A DNA stretch of 64,000 nucleotides, from assembly GCF_000220255.1 (NCBI RefSeq), contig NZ_GL982514.1, positions 80,938-144,937 on the forward strand, in the 5' to 3' direction. This document shows positions 35,558 through 46,682 of the stretch, one piece after another; positions within the stretch are counted from its first letter, which is position 1, and each line of letters begins with the position of its first letter. The translations under genes were made by a program, and so were the position numbers. The DNA is from Prevotella pallens ATCC 700821. GTDB lineage: Bacteria; Bacteroidota; Bacteroidia; Bacteroidales; Bacteroidaceae. The notes beneath the pieces are model-generated. The model made no database searches, had not been told where the DNA came from, and saw nothing but the letters and a program-made list of their open reading frames with translations.

Positions 35558-36814
35558 ATGAATATAAACAAAAACAGCCAAAAGCAAAACCCAATATTAG
35601 CACTATTTGCAATGCTTTGCATAGCTTTCGCATCGTGCACAAACTATAACGACAACGGCATAGAACCCCAAATAGCAAACCATAGCCTTGCGCTCACCAT
35701 ACCACTCAATATAAATGGCGCAACACTAACCCAAGCAACAGCCGTGCTAACCAATGTAGAAACCGGCAAACAATATACCGCTACCAACTTTAAACCCGCT
35801 GGAAAGAGGTTCGAAACCACAGTTTCTATACCCGAAGGCAACTATAACATAGCCGTAAAAGGCACTATAAACTATAAATTAAACAACCAAAACATAGCCG
35901 CAAAGGTAAAAGCCGAATGCCAAAACATAGCCATTAGCGCAGCCGAACCCCAAAAAACAACCCAAATAGCCCTAAATGTGTATTCTGCACAAGAGGGATT
36001 TGTAATATCAGAAATATTCTTTACCGGCACAACAACCCCCGATGGGTTTATGTATACCGACGATCAGTACATCAAAATAGGCAATAATAGCGACACAACA
36101 ATGTATGCTGACGGCATAGCTTTCATAGAATCGTTCTTCACAAGCGACGATAAACACGACTATCAACCCGATATTAGGAACGAAGCAATGACCATTTCTG
36201 CCATCTATGTCATACCCGGCACCGGACACGATGTACCAGTTCTGCCCGGAAAAGAACTACTTATAGCTCTCACCGCCATAGACCATCGTCCCATAAACCC
36301 TAACTCTTTCGACCTGAGAAAGGCAGATTTTGAAATCTACGACAAGTCTTCGCACCCCGAAGGAGACCAAGATAACCCCAAAGTACCCAACCTTTTAAAC
36401 TGGTATGCTAACTTTAATGGAACGTTTGTAATGCACACTCGTGGAGTAAAAAGCTACGCATTGGCTCGCCCAATGGTAGACCAAAGCACATATACAAAGC
36501 AATATAGATACAAATTTGGCTACATTTTTAAACAAGGAGACATAGTGGTGCCAATGAACGAAAACGAATATTTTATGCCAAATGCGTGGATAATAGATGC
36601 CGTAAACCTTGCCGTTCCCACCGTATACGAGTGGAATATAATATCGGCAAGGCTAGATAAGGGCTTCACTTACTGTGGAAATGTAGACTTTGATGAGGCT
36701 CGTTACAACAAAGCTGTGGTAAGAAAAAGAAACGAAAATGGGTGGATTGATACCAATAACTCTACCAACGACTTCACGCCAAACGCTGTTCCATCGTGCT
36801 CAAAGATGCCTTAA
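35558..36814 (+). CDS. DUF4876-like lipoprotein
   Basis: 418 aa. N-terminus with hydrophobic segment and cysteine (ILALFAMLCIAFASC). First domain about residues 40-140 (Ig-like, shared with the 33454 product). Second domain starts EGFVISEIFFTGTTTPDGFM and contains DDQYIKIGNNSDTTMYADGI, the lamin-tail-like start typical of DUF4876 proteins. It is 32 nt downstream of the barrel gene. Probably anchored in the outer membrane or surface-exposed. Confidence 0.75.
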   Translation: MNINKNSQKQNPILALFAMLCIAFASCTNYNDNGIEPQIANHSLALTIPLNINGATLTQATAVLTNVETGKQYTATNFKPAGKRFETTVSIPEGNYNIAVKGTINYKLNNQNIAAKVKAECQNIAISAAEPQKTTQIALNVYSAQEGFVISEIFFTGTTTPDGFMYTDDQYIKIGNNSDTTMYADGIAFIESFFTSDDKHDYQPDIRNEAMTISAIYVIPGTGHDVPVLPGKELLIALTAIDHRPINPNSFDLRKADFEIYDKSSHPEGDQDNPKVPNLLNWYANFNGTFVMHTRGVKSYALARPMVDQSTYTKQYRYKFGYIFKQGDIVVPMNENEYFMPNAWIIDAVNLAVPTVYEWNIISARLDKGFTYCGNVDFDEARYNKAVVRKRNENGWIDTNNSTNDFTPNAVPSCSKMP

Positions 36815-36877
36815 ACAACATAAAAGCTGGCAAAACAAACCACAATAACAATATAAACAAAACATAAAAAGCAAAAT

Positions 36878-39712
36878 ATGCAAAACAAAATGAAACACTT
36901 TCTAACCATTGTAGCACTTTTCTTTGCATGCAATATATATGCACAACAAGGAAAAATAGATAACGATAACACCATAAGAAAGGGCATTTTGCCGAACGGA
37001 ATGACCTATTATATACGCCATAATGCACAAACTAAAGGCGTAGCAGACTTCTATATTGCACAGAAAGTTGGCTCTATTCTCGAGGAAAAACGCCAACGCG
37101 GACTGGCACACTTCCTAGAACACATGGCATTTAACGGCACAAAACACTTCCCAGGCAACACTTTGCAACCCGGAATAGTAGCTTGGTGCGAAAGCGTAGG
37201 CATTAAGTTTGGTGCCAATCTTAATGCTTATACCAGCGTAGACCAAACTGTTTACAACATATCGGCGGCACCTGTAACACGCGAAGGCGTAATTGATTCG
37301 TGCCTATTAATACTAAACGACTGGAGCCACGAACTACTTTTAACCGACAAAGAGATAGACAAAGAACGGGGAGTGATAGAAGAAGAATGGCGAACACGCC
37401 GCTCTGGTATGGCTATGCAACGACTTTCAGAACAAGCTATGCCCGTTATTTATGCCGGAACAAAGTATTCTGACTGCATGCCAATAGGCAATATAGACAT
37501 TGTTAGAACATTTCCTTACAACGATTTACGCGACTATTACAGCAAATGGTACCGTCCAGACTTGCAAGCTATTATAGTTGTGGGAGACATAAACGAGGAT
37601 AAAATAGAAGAAAAAATAAAAAAACTGTTTGCTAAAATACCACTTCCACAAAATCCCGCACACCGCATTTACTACCCAATAGGTAACAACGAGAAGATGA
37701 TACTATACACGGCTACCGACAAAGAACAGCCTACCGTGAATTTTACACTATACATGAAACGCGATGTAACACCAAAACAAGAACGAAACACCATACAAAA
37801 CTATGCCGACGACTACAAAACTAACATTCTGAGAATGGCTATTAACGACCGATTAGAAGAGTTGAGCAGAACAAAAAACGCTCCTTTTATATCGGCATCG
37901 GTACGAAGTGGCAACTTCTTTCTGGCATCTACAAAAGATGCTTTCGAGCTTTCGGGCGTACTAAAAGAGGGAAAAGCCATCGAAGCAATACAACTTCTGG
38001 TGGGAGAAGTGGAACGTGCACGTGCCAACGGCATAACTATAGATGAACTGAAAAGGGGAAAAGCCGAAATGCTATCGTATGCAGAGAACGACTATAACGA
38101 CCGTTCTAACAGGCGAAATGGCGAATTTGTGGAACAATGTGTGCAGAACTTCCTCGAAGAAACACCCATTATAGAACCTGAAAAAGAACTCGAAATAGTG
38201 CGAAAACTCGACAAAACGGTTACCATAGACGATGTAAACGCACTGGCAAAAACTATTATTACAAACCAAAATCAGGTGGTAACAATGTTCGGACCAGACA
38301 AAAATACCTTTAAAATGCCTACTAACAGTAGCATAGAAAATGCTATTTTAAAAGCTCAAAAACAACACTACACACCATATAAAACACAAAACACACTAAC
38401 AGAAAGGCTTATAACAAAACTGCCAAAACCTGGTAGCATAATATCGGAACGTACCTACAAATATGGATATACCGAATTTACACTATCTAACGGACTGAAA
38501 GTTTATGTGCGACCAACCAACTTTGAACCCGACGAAGTGAACCTAAAGCTATTTAGTTTAGGAGGAAAAAACATATATCCAGATAGCGAAATGCCAAACT
38601 TAACCTATCTTATGGCTGGAGCTACCATAGGAGGGGTGGCACAATACAACGACCTTACCTTAGAAAAAATGCTGGCTGGGAAAACCGCAACCGTAACTCC
38701 TTTCATTGATAACGATACTCGAGGCATGGCAGGAACATCGAATGTGAAAGACACAAAAACGCTTCTCGAACTGGTGTACCTATACTTTACACAGCCCAGA
38801 AAAGACCCACAAGCGTTTAAAAACCTAATGGAACAACAACAAGAGTTCCTTACTAACGCACACGTAAACCCAATGTTGGCATACAACGACACACTACACA
38901 AAGTGGCATACGCTACCAACAGAATGGCATCGATGGACAAAGAACAACTGAAAAGGGTGAACTACAACCGCATTATGCACATTTATAAAGAACTGTTTGC
39001 TAATGCTGCCAACTTCAAACTTATTCTTACGGGAAACATAAACATAAACAAACTGAAACCATTGCTATGTCAATACATTGCAACACTGCCATCTAACAAC
39101 ACAAAAGAAACCATTGGTACGTATGAACCAAAGCTTGTTGATGGCAAAAAAACATACGTTTTCCATAAAAAACAAACTACTCCTACTGCCATTACTACCA
39201 TTGTGATAAAAGGAAAAATGGAATACAACAACCGAAACGAATTACTAATGGACGCCATAGGACAACTGTTGCGCATTGTTTACACCGAAAAGGTGCGCGA
39301 AGATAAGGGAGGAACGTATAGCGTACAGGTATCGGGCAACTTGCAACACCACCCCAACGATGAGGCTTTGCTACGAATTGCATTCCAAACAGACCCACAA
39401 AAATATAACGACCTAATACCTATTGTATACAAAGAATTGGAAAAAATGGCTACCGAAGGACCATCGCAGCAAGACCTCGATAAGGTAAAAGCATACGAAC
39501 TAAAGGTGTATAACCAAGTGTTGCGTATGAATAACTATTGGGAATATGTGCTCTACACCGACCTATACAATGGAATAGACGTAGATACAGACTTCCGTTA
39601 CATTGTAGAAAATATGACTTGCGACGACATTCGTACCACTCTTCGCAATCTGCTAAACCAGAACAATTGCATAGAAGTTACAATGACGCAACCCACAACC
39701 CCTGCAAAGTAA
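36878..39712 (+). CDS. M16 (insulinase/pitrilysin) zinc peptidase, exported
   Basis: 944 aa with signal peptide (LTIVALFFACNIYAQQ). Inverted zinc motif His78-Phe-Leu-Glu81-His82 in RGLAHFLEHMAFNGT, with downstream ligand in KEIDKERGVIEEEWRTR. The second, inactive M16-like half follows (YTEFTLSNGLKVYVRPTNFE), with the R/Y pocket expected near the C-terminus (YTEKVREDKGGTYSVQVSGN). It degrades oligopeptides in the periplasm or at the surface. Last gene of the receptor operon, which supports a peptide uptake or processing role. Confidence 0.92.
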   Translation: MQNKMKHFLTIVALFFACNIYAQQGKIDNDNTIRKGILPNGMTYYIRHNAQTKGVADFYIAQKVGSILEEKRQRGLAHFLEHMAFNGTKHFPGNTLQPGIVAWCESVGIKFGANLNAYTSVDQTVYNISAAPVTREGVIDSCLLILNDWSHELLLTDKEIDKERGVIEEEWRTRRSGMAMQRLSEQAMPVIYAGTKYSDCMPIGNIDIVRTFPYNDLRDYYSKWYRPDLQAIIVVGDINEDKIEEKIKKLFAKIPLPQNPAHRIYYPIGNNEKMILYTATDKEQPTVNFTLYMKRDVTPKQERNTIQNYADDYKTNILRMAINDRLEELSRTKNAPFISASVRSGNFFLASTKDAFELSGVLKEGKAIEAIQLLVGEVERARANGITIDELKRGKAEMLSYAENDYNDRSNRRNGEFVEQCVQNFLEETPIIEPEKELEIVRKLDKTVTIDDVNALAKTIITNQNQVVTMFGPDKNTFKMPTNSSIENAILKAQKQHYTPYKTQNTLTERLITKLPKPGSIISERTYKYGYTEFTLSNGLKVYVRPTNFEPDEVNLKLFSLGGKNIYPDSEMPNLTYLMAGATIGGVAQYNDLTLEKMLAGKTATVTPFIDNDTRGMAGTSNVKDTKTLLELVYLYFTQPRKDPQAFKNLMEQQQEFLTNAHVNPMLAYNDTLHKVAYATNRMASMDKEQLKRVNYNRIMHIYKELFANAANFKLILTGNININKLKPLLCQYIATLPSNNTKETIGTYEPKLVDGKKTYVFHKKQTTPTAITTIVIKGKMEYNNRNELLMDAIGQLLRIVYTEKVREDKGGTYSVQVSGNLQHHPNDEALLRIAFQTDPQKYNDLIPIVYKELEKMATEGPSQQDLDKVKAYELKVYNQVLRMNNYWEYVLYTDLYNGIDVDTDFRYIVENMTCDDIRTTLRNLLNQNNCIEVTMTQPTTPAK

Positions 39713-40126
39713 AACCATTTTCTAGCATCTGCAAAAACGTCTACCATTATAGCGAAAAACAAAAACCCCCTTTTTGCCGTGCAAAAGTATGGTTTTTGGC
39801 GTGCAAAAAGGGGGTTTTTACATTGCAAAAGTATGGTTTTTGCATTGCGAAAGTAGGCATTCTGTGTATATTGTTGTGTTATAGCGAGTTGCAAGTGTAC
39901 GTTGGTGCACAATTTTTTGGTATTTGCATATCCGTAAACACCCACAAAATGGCAGACCGTCAGCAGCTGTAGGGGTCCGATTTATCGTGCCCGTACCCAC
40001 GAACACCCACCAAATGGCGTTGCATATTCCCACCGTTGGCATTGCAATACATCATACCGTACCCACGTAATTGCACAAAATGGCGTTGCAATTCGTAATA
40101 TTTCGTACATCAAGACAGATAGAAAA
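39713..40126. repeat. Modular cluster F plus dispersed repeat
   Basis: At 39760-39850 units with centres CCCCC, GTATGG, GGGGG, GTATGG. They are followed by the family-2 flank (AAGTAGGCATTCTGTGTATA, GCGAGTTGCAAGTGTACGTT) shared with the blocks at 43.8 and 59.6 kb. CCGATTTATCGTGCCCG lies at 39978. No gene. Confidence 0.75.
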
Positions 40127-40163
40127 AAGAGAGAAGTAAACCCATGATGTTTGCTTCTCTCTT
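40127..40163 (-). terminator. Terminator of the large LRR gene
   Basis: AAGAGAGAAG and CTTCTCTCTT form a perfect stem; on the minus strand it is followed by TTTTTTC. Confidence 0.85.
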
Positions 40164-40193
40164 GTGTTTTATGTGCTAAACTGAATACTTTTG

Positions 40194-43100
40194 TTAGAAC
40201 AGTTTGTAGGTTTTATCGCCCGAAATGTGCAGAATGTACACCTGATTGCGCTTAACAGGTATAAACAAACTACCTTCGTTGGCTACGCCAGTAGCTATTT
40301 GCACACCCGAAACAGTGCAAAGCGTGTAGCGTTGTCCGGCATTCAGCCCCTCGATGGTGTAGCCATTGCTTTGTGCTATAACCCGAACGGCACTGTTTGT
40401 AGCAACCTTTGTAGAGCTAATTGCAGTAACAATATCGGTGGCAAAGTGCTTAAAGTGTCGCCAGCCATCGGCTTTTTTGTAGGCTTCTACCGCATTTTGG
40501 TCTACGTGTAGCACAGCATCGTCAAGATAATATATAGATTTGAAAGCATCGTCGGCTACAGCTGGCGGTGTCATACTATACGAATAGACGTTCTGAAGTG
40601 CCAAACATTCAAAGAAAGCTCTATCTCCTATGGTGCAGTTTGCAGGTATATGAACCTCCACAAGGTTAGCATTTTTAATGAAAGCACCTGCTCCCAGTGT
40701 TTTTAAAGATGGGATATGCTGTAGCATTGCCAACTGTCCGTTGTGGTAAAAAGCCGAATCTCCAATGGTTTCAAGTTCAGGTTCAACACCCTCTTCCCAC
40801 TTTATTCCATTCAAGTTAGGATTGTTTGAGAGTGCATTAGCCTCGATAGTTTTAAGCGAACCAGGTAGTGTTATCTCTGTAACAGTATGGTTGTATGCCA
40901 AAGCATAGCGGGCAATGGTTTCCAATCCCTCGTTTAATGCGAGCTTATCTGTACCCGGTGCAGTTTGTGGAATGGTAGGTTGATAGAGTAAAGTGAGCAT
41001 ATTGCGCGTGTAGAGTGCGCCTTTGTTGGCACGTAGAGCCGTGTTTCCCTTAGCCACAGTAACGCCAAGAAGCGATGGAACCAATGCAAATGCGCCCGGT
41101 TTTATGCTTGTTGCGCTCTGAATAATCTCGTATGACGCACCCGAACGGCCCGGAGGATAAGCCATTAAGCGTGTTTTGTCTTTGCTATACAATACTCCGT
41201 CTACCGATGTAAAGTAGTTGTTGGCAGGGTCTACCGTGATTTCGGTGAGCTGAGTACAGAACAAAAACACCAGTTCGCCTATGCTTTTAACGTCTTTTGT
41301 TATATGAAACGATTCGAGTTCTGTGGCAGCTTGCAATGCGTTGTTATCTATATACTCTACTCCTTCTGGGGTTATAGCCTTGCCTTTTGGCTTCCACGAG
41401 ATGAGATGACCGTCTTTTATTTCGGCTTTATGTTCGGTTTCTTCTGTTTGTTTGCTACAAACCAGCCACACAGTAACGTCTTCTTTCAGGTCGGGAATGG
41501 TGTAAGTAAGTCCCTTTTCGCCCTTTATTTCGCTTTCGTTAAGTAGCCAACTGTCTACAACATAGCCCTCTTTTGGGTGCGCTGTGAACACTACTGTTGC
41601 GCCATGTGCCACTACTGCGCCTGTAGAAATAGCAGTTCCGTCTACCGAAGCTGTGAGTTCGCCAGTTTCATTGTTAAGCGATTTGAAGCTAACAATATGC
41701 TTTCCTTGTTCGCGATCGAAGTCTACGAGTATGTCTAAGGCATCTTCTGCGTTGCATTCGTATATTGTAGCGTTGTCGAAACCTGCGATAGGCAGATACT
41801 GATCGATGGTTTTTGTATGTCCTTCAGCATCTGTTACGGTTTCTTTGCCAAGCTTATACCACTGTGTAACGTGGTATCCTTCGTTTGGAAATGCCTCGAA
41901 ACGGAGCTTAGTACCCTTCTTTACCTTTTCGGCACTATTTATTTTCTGTTCTGTTTCTACCACTGTGCAGGTAACACTTCCAAAGTTTGGCTCTTTACTT
42001 TTAAAGAAAATAATGTCTCCTTCTGCCTCTTTTGTAAGTGTAACTACTATGTTTAATGCTTCTGAAATGTGATAAACCGACCATATTTCGCCATTTATTG
42101 ACGATGAGGGACGTAGATTTTCGGGTGCAGCCAACTTGCCATTCACTTCCCATTTGTCTATTTTGTAGCCGCCGTATGGTGTTACCATTACCGAAACGCT
42201 ATTGCCTTTGGGTATGTCTGTACCAGTTTCGAAGTTGCGTGCACCGTTTGTCCACGCTTCAATTTCGCCTATTTTCTTACCATCAATCTCTATATTTGTG
42301 ATGCTATAGTTTACTTTAAACTTCTCGGTAGACTGTGGTTCGCCTATTACTATTTGGCATTTCTTAAACTTTTGCTGTAGTTTTTCCTTTACGTTTTCGT
42401 TAGCTACGTAAATGGTTGTGGAGCTTTTATCGGCAAATTCGGTAGTTCCGAACGACACAAAGTTGTTGCTTAGGTGAATGTCTACCACGTTTAGCGATGC
42501 CACACCACTCCATGTAATGTAGCTATTGGTGTCTACGCTTACCAAATTGGGTACTAACAGTTCTGCCAAAGCACTGCAACCCGTAAAGCAAGCCTTACCT
42601 ATGGTTTTAACGCCGGGTAGGTTTATTTTTGCAATATTTGTGTTGTTGTACATTGCATAGTCGCCAATGGCAGTACATTCGTCGGCAGTTAGCTTTATTT
42701 CTTTGGCTTGTCCGGCAATATAAACCAATGTTTTGTTTGGACTGATAATGGCATTTTGCAAAGCTTTATAGCCTCCGCCATTGTCTATAGATATGGTTGT
42801 TAGCGACTTACAGTTCTTAAACGAGTTACCCGAAATGGTAGTAAGGCTTTTTCCTAACGCTATTTCTTTTAGTTGTTCGCAGCCTTGAAAGGCATCTACT
42901 CCCACATTTTTAATGTTTGGAAGAGCCAATGTTGCAAGTTTTTCGCACCGTGCAAAGGCTTCGTCGCCCACTATTTCTACATTGGGTGCATCTATACTTT
43001 CAATGTTAGAACACCCTTTAAAGGCATTCTTGCCTATTTTTTTTACATTGTTTAGCTTAATGTTTGTAATGTTGGTGTTACTCTTTTCTTCGCCAATAAC

Positions 43101-43292
43101 CTCCCAAGTGTCTGGATCTTCCTCGGCTGGCGAGTAGAAACAGTTATCTGCTATCTCGGTAACATTGGCAGGAATCTCGATAGAACCACTGGCTCCGTCC
43201 CACGATTTTAGTACCGTGCCCTCGATAACTTGCGCATTTGCCATGCTAAAACACAGCATTAGGGCAAACATCAGTAAGTAGATTTTTCTCAT
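40194..43292 (-). CDS. BspA-like leucine-rich repeat surface protein with beta-grasp-type repeats
   Basis: 1032 aa, signal peptide MRKIYLLMFALMLCFSMANA. The first LRR_5 array runs from about residue 30 to 310 (ITNIKLNNVKKIGKNAFKGC, NVGVDAFQGCEQLKEIALGK). The middle part has several divergent InlB-B-like repeats (GYKIDKWEVNGK, GYHVTQWYKLGKE, GYVVDSWLLNESEIKGE). A second LRR_5 array runs to about 940 (LKTIEANALSNNPNLNGIKW). The end domain (GYTIEGLNAGQRYTLCTVSG ... KTYKLF) fits a secretion/anchoring signal. Family members bind fibronectin or other host surfaces. Confidence 0.85.
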   Translation of the reverse strand: MRKIYLLMFALMLCFSMANAQVIEGTVLKSWDGASGSIEIPANVTEIADNCFYSPAEEDPDTWEVIGEEKSNTNITNIKLNNVKKIGKNAFKGCSNIESIDAPNVEIVGDEAFARCEKLATLALPNIKNVGVDAFQGCEQLKEIALGKSLTTISGNSFKNCKSLTTISIDNGGGYKALQNAIISPNKTLVYIAGQAKEIKLTADECTAIGDYAMYNNTNIAKINLPGVKTIGKACFTGCSALAELLVPNLVSVDTNSYITWSGVASLNVVDIHLSNNFVSFGTTEFADKSSTTIYVANENVKEKLQQKFKKCQIVIGEPQSTEKFKVNYSITNIEIDGKKIGEIEAWTNGARNFETGTDIPKGNSVSVMVTPYGGYKIDKWEVNGKLAAPENLRPSSSINGEIWSVYHISEALNIVVTLTKEAEGDIIFFKSKEPNFGSVTCTVVETEQKINSAEKVKKGTKLRFEAFPNEGYHVTQWYKLGKETVTDAEGHTKTIDQYLPIAGFDNATIYECNAEDALDILVDFDREQGKHIVSFKSLNNETGELTASVDGTAISTGAVVAHGATVVFTAHPKEGYVVDSWLLNESEIKGEKGLTYTIPDLKEDVTVWLVCSKQTEETEHKAEIKDGHLISWKPKGKAITPEGVEYIDNNALQAATELESFHITKDVKSIGELVFLFCTQLTEITVDPANNYFTSVDGVLYSKDKTRLMAYPPGRSGASYEIIQSATSIKPGAFALVPSLLGVTVAKGNTALRANKGALYTRNMLTLLYQPTIPQTAPGTDKLALNEGLETIARYALAYNHTVTEITLPGSLKTIEANALSNNPNLNGIKWEEGVEPELETIGDSAFYHNGQLAMLQHIPSLKTLGAGAFIKNANLVEVHIPANCTIGDRAFFECLALQNVYSYSMTPPAVADDAFKSIYYLDDAVLHVDQNAVEAYKKADGWRHFKHFATDIVTAISSTKVATNSAVRVIAQSNGYTIEGLNAGQRYTLCTVSGVQIATGVANEGSLFIPVKRNQVYILHISGDKTYKLF

Positions 43293-44116
43293 TTTTGCTT
43301 ATTGTTTGAAATTAATGTATATACTTTATGAGCGTTCTGGTAGCCTTTATAAACCGTTTTTCCTACGGATATGTTTTGCTGTGGTGCCTTTTGCACCGTT
43401 TGCGTTCTCTCTTTTTGTTGTTCCGTAATAGAATTTACACCTTATTATATGTAGGGCTACATTGTTTAAATTCGACTTATATGAATCGGTATTTAGGTTC
43501 GGCAAAGATACTATAAATAATTTTAATGTCAAAGAAAATAGGATAGAAATATAATAAATGCTACAAAAAGTGTGCATAATAGTGGTGCAATTCATTATGC
43601 GTTTTGTGGTTGTGTGCAATGGGAGGGTATAATAAAGTTGTGCCAAACGGTGGTTGTGTATATGCCGTAATGTGTAGTGTGTGTAGCCATATTGTGAGCA
43701 GTGTTTTGTGGTTTTGGTAGGAATGTTTTATAGCCGAATGTTTAGTGTTTTATAAGAGCAATATAGACATCAATCAAAAAGGGGGTTTTTGCGTTGCAAA
43801 AGTATGGTTTTTAGCGTGCAAAAAGGGGGTTTTTACATTGCAAAAGTATGGTTTTTGCATTGCGAAAGTAGGCATTCTGTGTATGTTGTTGTGTTATAGC
43901 GAGTTGCAAGTGTACGTTGGTGTACAATTTTATGGTGTTTGCATATACGTGTACACCCACAAAATGGGGAACGAAAACGCATATTTGATAATGTGAAAAT
44001 ACGGGCACGATGAATCGGTTTCCTACACCTGACGGAATGTTCGCCACGCATTTCGTGTGTGTTTGTGGTATATTCAGGTTGTAAATGTGTGGCTATTAGA
44101 ATGTTATATACACAAA
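43293..44116. repeat. Leader of the LRR gene, then modular cluster G
   Basis: The -7 box TATCTTTG (minus strand, 43503-43510) gives a leader of about 200 nt for the LRR gene. At 43776-43866 are units with centres GGGGG, GTATGG, GGGGG, GTATGG, followed by the family-2 flank (AAGTAGGCATTCTGTGTATG, TTGCAAGTGTACGTTGGTGT) and GGGCACGATGAATCGG at 44003. No gene. Confidence 0.7.
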
Positions 44117-44146
44117 AAGACGTGCTCCATTTACGGAACACGTCTT
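44117..44146 (-). terminator. Terminator of the OmpA-family gene
   Basis: AAGACGTG and CACGTCTT pair; on the minus strand the stem is followed by TTTTGTG. Confidence 0.75.
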
Positions 44147-44183
44147 AGCGGTAGTTAAGTTTAATCAAAAATAAGGCATCTTT

Positions 44184-44864
44184 TTATAAGGTGCCATTAT
44201 TGGCTTTATTAATCATTTCTTTAGATGCATACAAGTAAACCTCTACTCTTCGGTTAGCCTGACTAACGCGTTTGTTCTCTATAGGGTTAGAACTTCCAAG
44301 ACCTTCTACTGTGCGAATTTGTCCAGAAGACACACCTTGCGAACGCAAATAGCTTGAAACGGCTTTGGCACGACGCTCTGAAAGCGGAATGTTAATATTG
44401 TCGTTGCCCGATGCATCGGTATATCCTTGAATGGCAACATCGCAGTCGCTGTTCTGTCTAAGTACACCAGCAAACTTCGTAAGGTCGTGTTTTGCCGATA
44501 CATTAAGGTCTGAACTGTTGGTAGCAAACAAGATACCAGAGTCGAAAGTAACCTTTACGCAACTTAAACCATTGGCATCTTTCACAGTTTCAACCTTAGC
44601 ATTGTCTACCTGTGCTTGGGTTTGTTGCTTTACTTTGTCCATGTGTCTACCAATTAAAGCACCAGTTCCAGCACCTACAGCGGCACCAATGGCAGCACCA
44701 ATAGCAGTTCCTTTGGTGTTTTTACCTATAATGTTGCCCACGATACCCCCGAGAACGGCACCTGCTCCGGCACCTCCGGCACTATAAGTTCCTTGATTTG
44801 TTGCACAACTAGACACGAGTGTAGCTACACAAAGTGCGGCTGTTATTGTTTTTAAACTCTTCAT
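44184..44864 (-). CDS. OmpA-family peptidoglycan-binding lipoprotein with glycine zipper
   Basis: 226 aa. Lipobox in LCVATLVSSCATNQG. A glycine-zipper stretch (GAGAGAVLGGIVGNIIGKNT, IGAAIGAAVGAGTGALIG) at about residues 32-75 probably sits in the membrane. The OmpA domain follows, with IQGYTDASGNDNINIPLSER and RAKAVSSYLRSQGVSSGQIR, then NRRVEVYLYA, the residues that bind diaminopimelate. It tethers the outer membrane to peptidoglycan. Monocistronic, divergent from proS. Confidence 0.9.
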   Translation of the reverse strand: MKSLKTITAALCVATLVSSCATNQGTYSAGGAGAGAVLGGIVGNIIGKNTKGTAIGAAIGAAVGAGTGALIGRHMDKVKQQTQAQVDNAKVETVKDANGLSCVKVTFDSGILFATNSSDLNVSAKHDLTKFAGVLRQNSDCDVAIQGYTDASGNDNINIPLSERRAKAVSSYLRSQGVSSGQIRTVEGLGSSNPIENKRVSQANRRVEVYLYASKEMINKANNGTL

Positions 44865-45040
44865 AATGCGTATAATTTTATATGTTTTAAAATTCTAATA
44901 TATATGTTCTAGCATATTGCACAATATGTATGCGCACATCATACATACGGTTTAATAGCACATTACATTCTTTTTAAGCGAAACAACACATAATTGTTAT
45001 CCTGCAAAACCAATGCCTTCTTAATGCACTGGCACCGCAA

Positions 45041-45100
45041 CAAAGATACAACTATTTTTATTTTGAAGTGCCGTTTGCCAACATTTTTTTTGTAATTTTG
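45041..45100. promoter_or_regulatory. Divergent promoters of the OmpA gene and proS
   Basis: Minus-strand TATCTTTG at 45041-45048 leads to the OmpA gene (leader about 170 nt). Plus-strand TAATTTTG at 45093-45100 leads to proS. Within the proS leader the motif GGGAATTGCCTAT recurs as GGGAATTTGCCTAT about 25 nt later. Confidence 0.5.
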
Positions 45101-45200
45101 CACAAAATTACGCTGATAAAGTTATTCAAACAATGGGGAATTGCCTATTTAGTTAGGGAATTTGCCTATAAAGACGACATAGAAAAAGATAGTATATATT

Positions 45201-46682
45201 ATGGCAAAAGAATTAAAACACCTTACCAAACGGGCAGAAAACTATTCGCAATGGTACAACGACCTTGTTGTAAAGGCCGATTTAGCAGAGCAATCGCCCG
45301 TTAGAGGCTGTATGGTAATAAAGCCTTACGGCTACGCTATATGGGAAAAGATGCAGGCACAGTTAGACAAAATGTTTAAAGAAACAGGCGCACAAAATGC
45401 CTATTTCCCACTTCTTATTCCAAAAAGTTTCCTTTCTCGCGAAGCCGAACACGTAGAAGGATTTGCCAAAGAATGTGCTGTGGTTACCCACTATCGGCTC
45501 CGTGCTAACGAAAAAGAGGGTGGAGTAGAGGTAGACCCTGCAGCAAAACTAGACGAAGAACTTATTATTCGACCAACAAGCGAGACCATTATATGGAACA
45601 CCTACCGCAATTGGATACACTCATATAGGGATCTTCCATTAATGTGCAACCAGTGGTGCAACGTAATGAGGTGGGAAATGCGCACCCGACCATTCCTTCG
45701 TACCTCCGAATTTCTATGGCAAGAAGGACACACAGCCCACGCAACACGAGAGGAAGCAGAGGAAGAAGCAAGACGAATGCTTAAAGTTTATGCCGACTTT
45801 GCCGAACATTGGCTCGCCGTTCCTGTGGTGCAGGGAGTGAAAAGTGCTACCGAAAGGTTTGCAGGAGCATTAGATACATACACCATAGAGGCTATGATGC
45901 AAGACGGAAAGGCACTGCAGAGTGGTACATCGCACTTCCTTGGACAGAACTTTGCTAAGTCGTTCGATGTTACTTTCCTAAATAAAGATAACAAACCAGA
46001 ATATGTTTGGGCTACATCGTGGGGGGTAAGCACACGCCTTATAGGGGCTCTTATTATGGCACACTCCGACGATAACGGGTTGGTTCTCCCTCCAAAGATT
46101 GCTCCAATACAGGTTGTTATTGTGCCAATATTTAAGGGCGACGAACAATTAGCTGCCATTTCGGCAAAGCTAAAGCCTGTTGTTGAACAGCTTAGACAGC
46201 TTGGCATTAGCGTAAAGTATGACGATGCCGACAACAAACGACCAGGATTTAAGTTTGCCGACTACGAACTTAAGGGCGTTCCTGTGCGTTTGGCAATGGG
46301 AGGACGCGACTTAGAGAACAACACGGTAGAGATAATGCGCCGCGATACCTTAGAAAAAGAAAACGTTTCGTTCGATGGAATTGTTGAAAGAATAGAGAAA
46401 TTGCTTGACGATATTCAGACTAACATCTATCAAAAGGCACTCAACTTCCGCAACGAACATATATACGAGTGTGATAACTACGATGAATTTAAAGAGCGAA
46501 TTAAGGATGGTGGCTTCTTCTTATGCCATTGGGACGGCACAGAAGAGACGGAAGCAAAGATAAAAGAAGACACTCAGGCTACCATTCGGTGTGTTCCTTT
46601 TATGTTCGAACAGACCGAAGGCGTGGACATGGTGAGTGGAAAGCCAGCTAAACACCGTGTTATTATAGCACGTTCTTACTAA
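45201..46682 (+). CDS. proS: Prolyl-tRNA synthetase, archaeal/eukaryotic-type
   Basis: 493 aa, the short class II form without the YbaK-like editing insertion. Motif 2 region [60 protein letters not shown] (motif 3), anticodon domain [11 protein letters not shown] and the C-terminal zinc-like domain ending HRVIIARSY. It charges tRNA-Pro. Start at 45201 follows a purine-rich AGAAAAAGATAG. Intact. Confidence 0.96.
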   Translation: MAKELKHLTKRAENYSQWYNDLVVKADLAEQSPVRGCMVIKPYGYAIWEKMQAQLDKMFKETGAQNAYFPLLIPKSFLSREAEHVEGFAKECAVVTHYRLRANEKEGGVEVDPAAKLDEELIIRPTSETIIWNTYRNWIHSYRDLPLMCNQWCNVMRWEMRTRPFLRTSEFLWQEGHTAHATREEAEEEARRMLKVYADFAEHWLAVPVVQGVKSATERFAGALDTYTIEAMMQDGKALQSGTSHFLGQNFAKSFDVTFLNKDNKPEYVWATSWGVSTRLIGALIMAHSDDNGLVLPPKIAPIQVVIVPIFKGDEQLAAISAKLKPVVEQLRQLGISVKYDDADNKRPGFKFADYELKGVPVRLAMGGRDLENNTVEIMRRDTLEKENVSFDGIVERIEKLLDDIQTNIYQKALNFRNEHIYECDNYDEFKERIKDGGFFLCHWDGTEETEAKIKEDTQATIRCVPFMFEQTEGVDMVSGKPAKHRVIIARSY

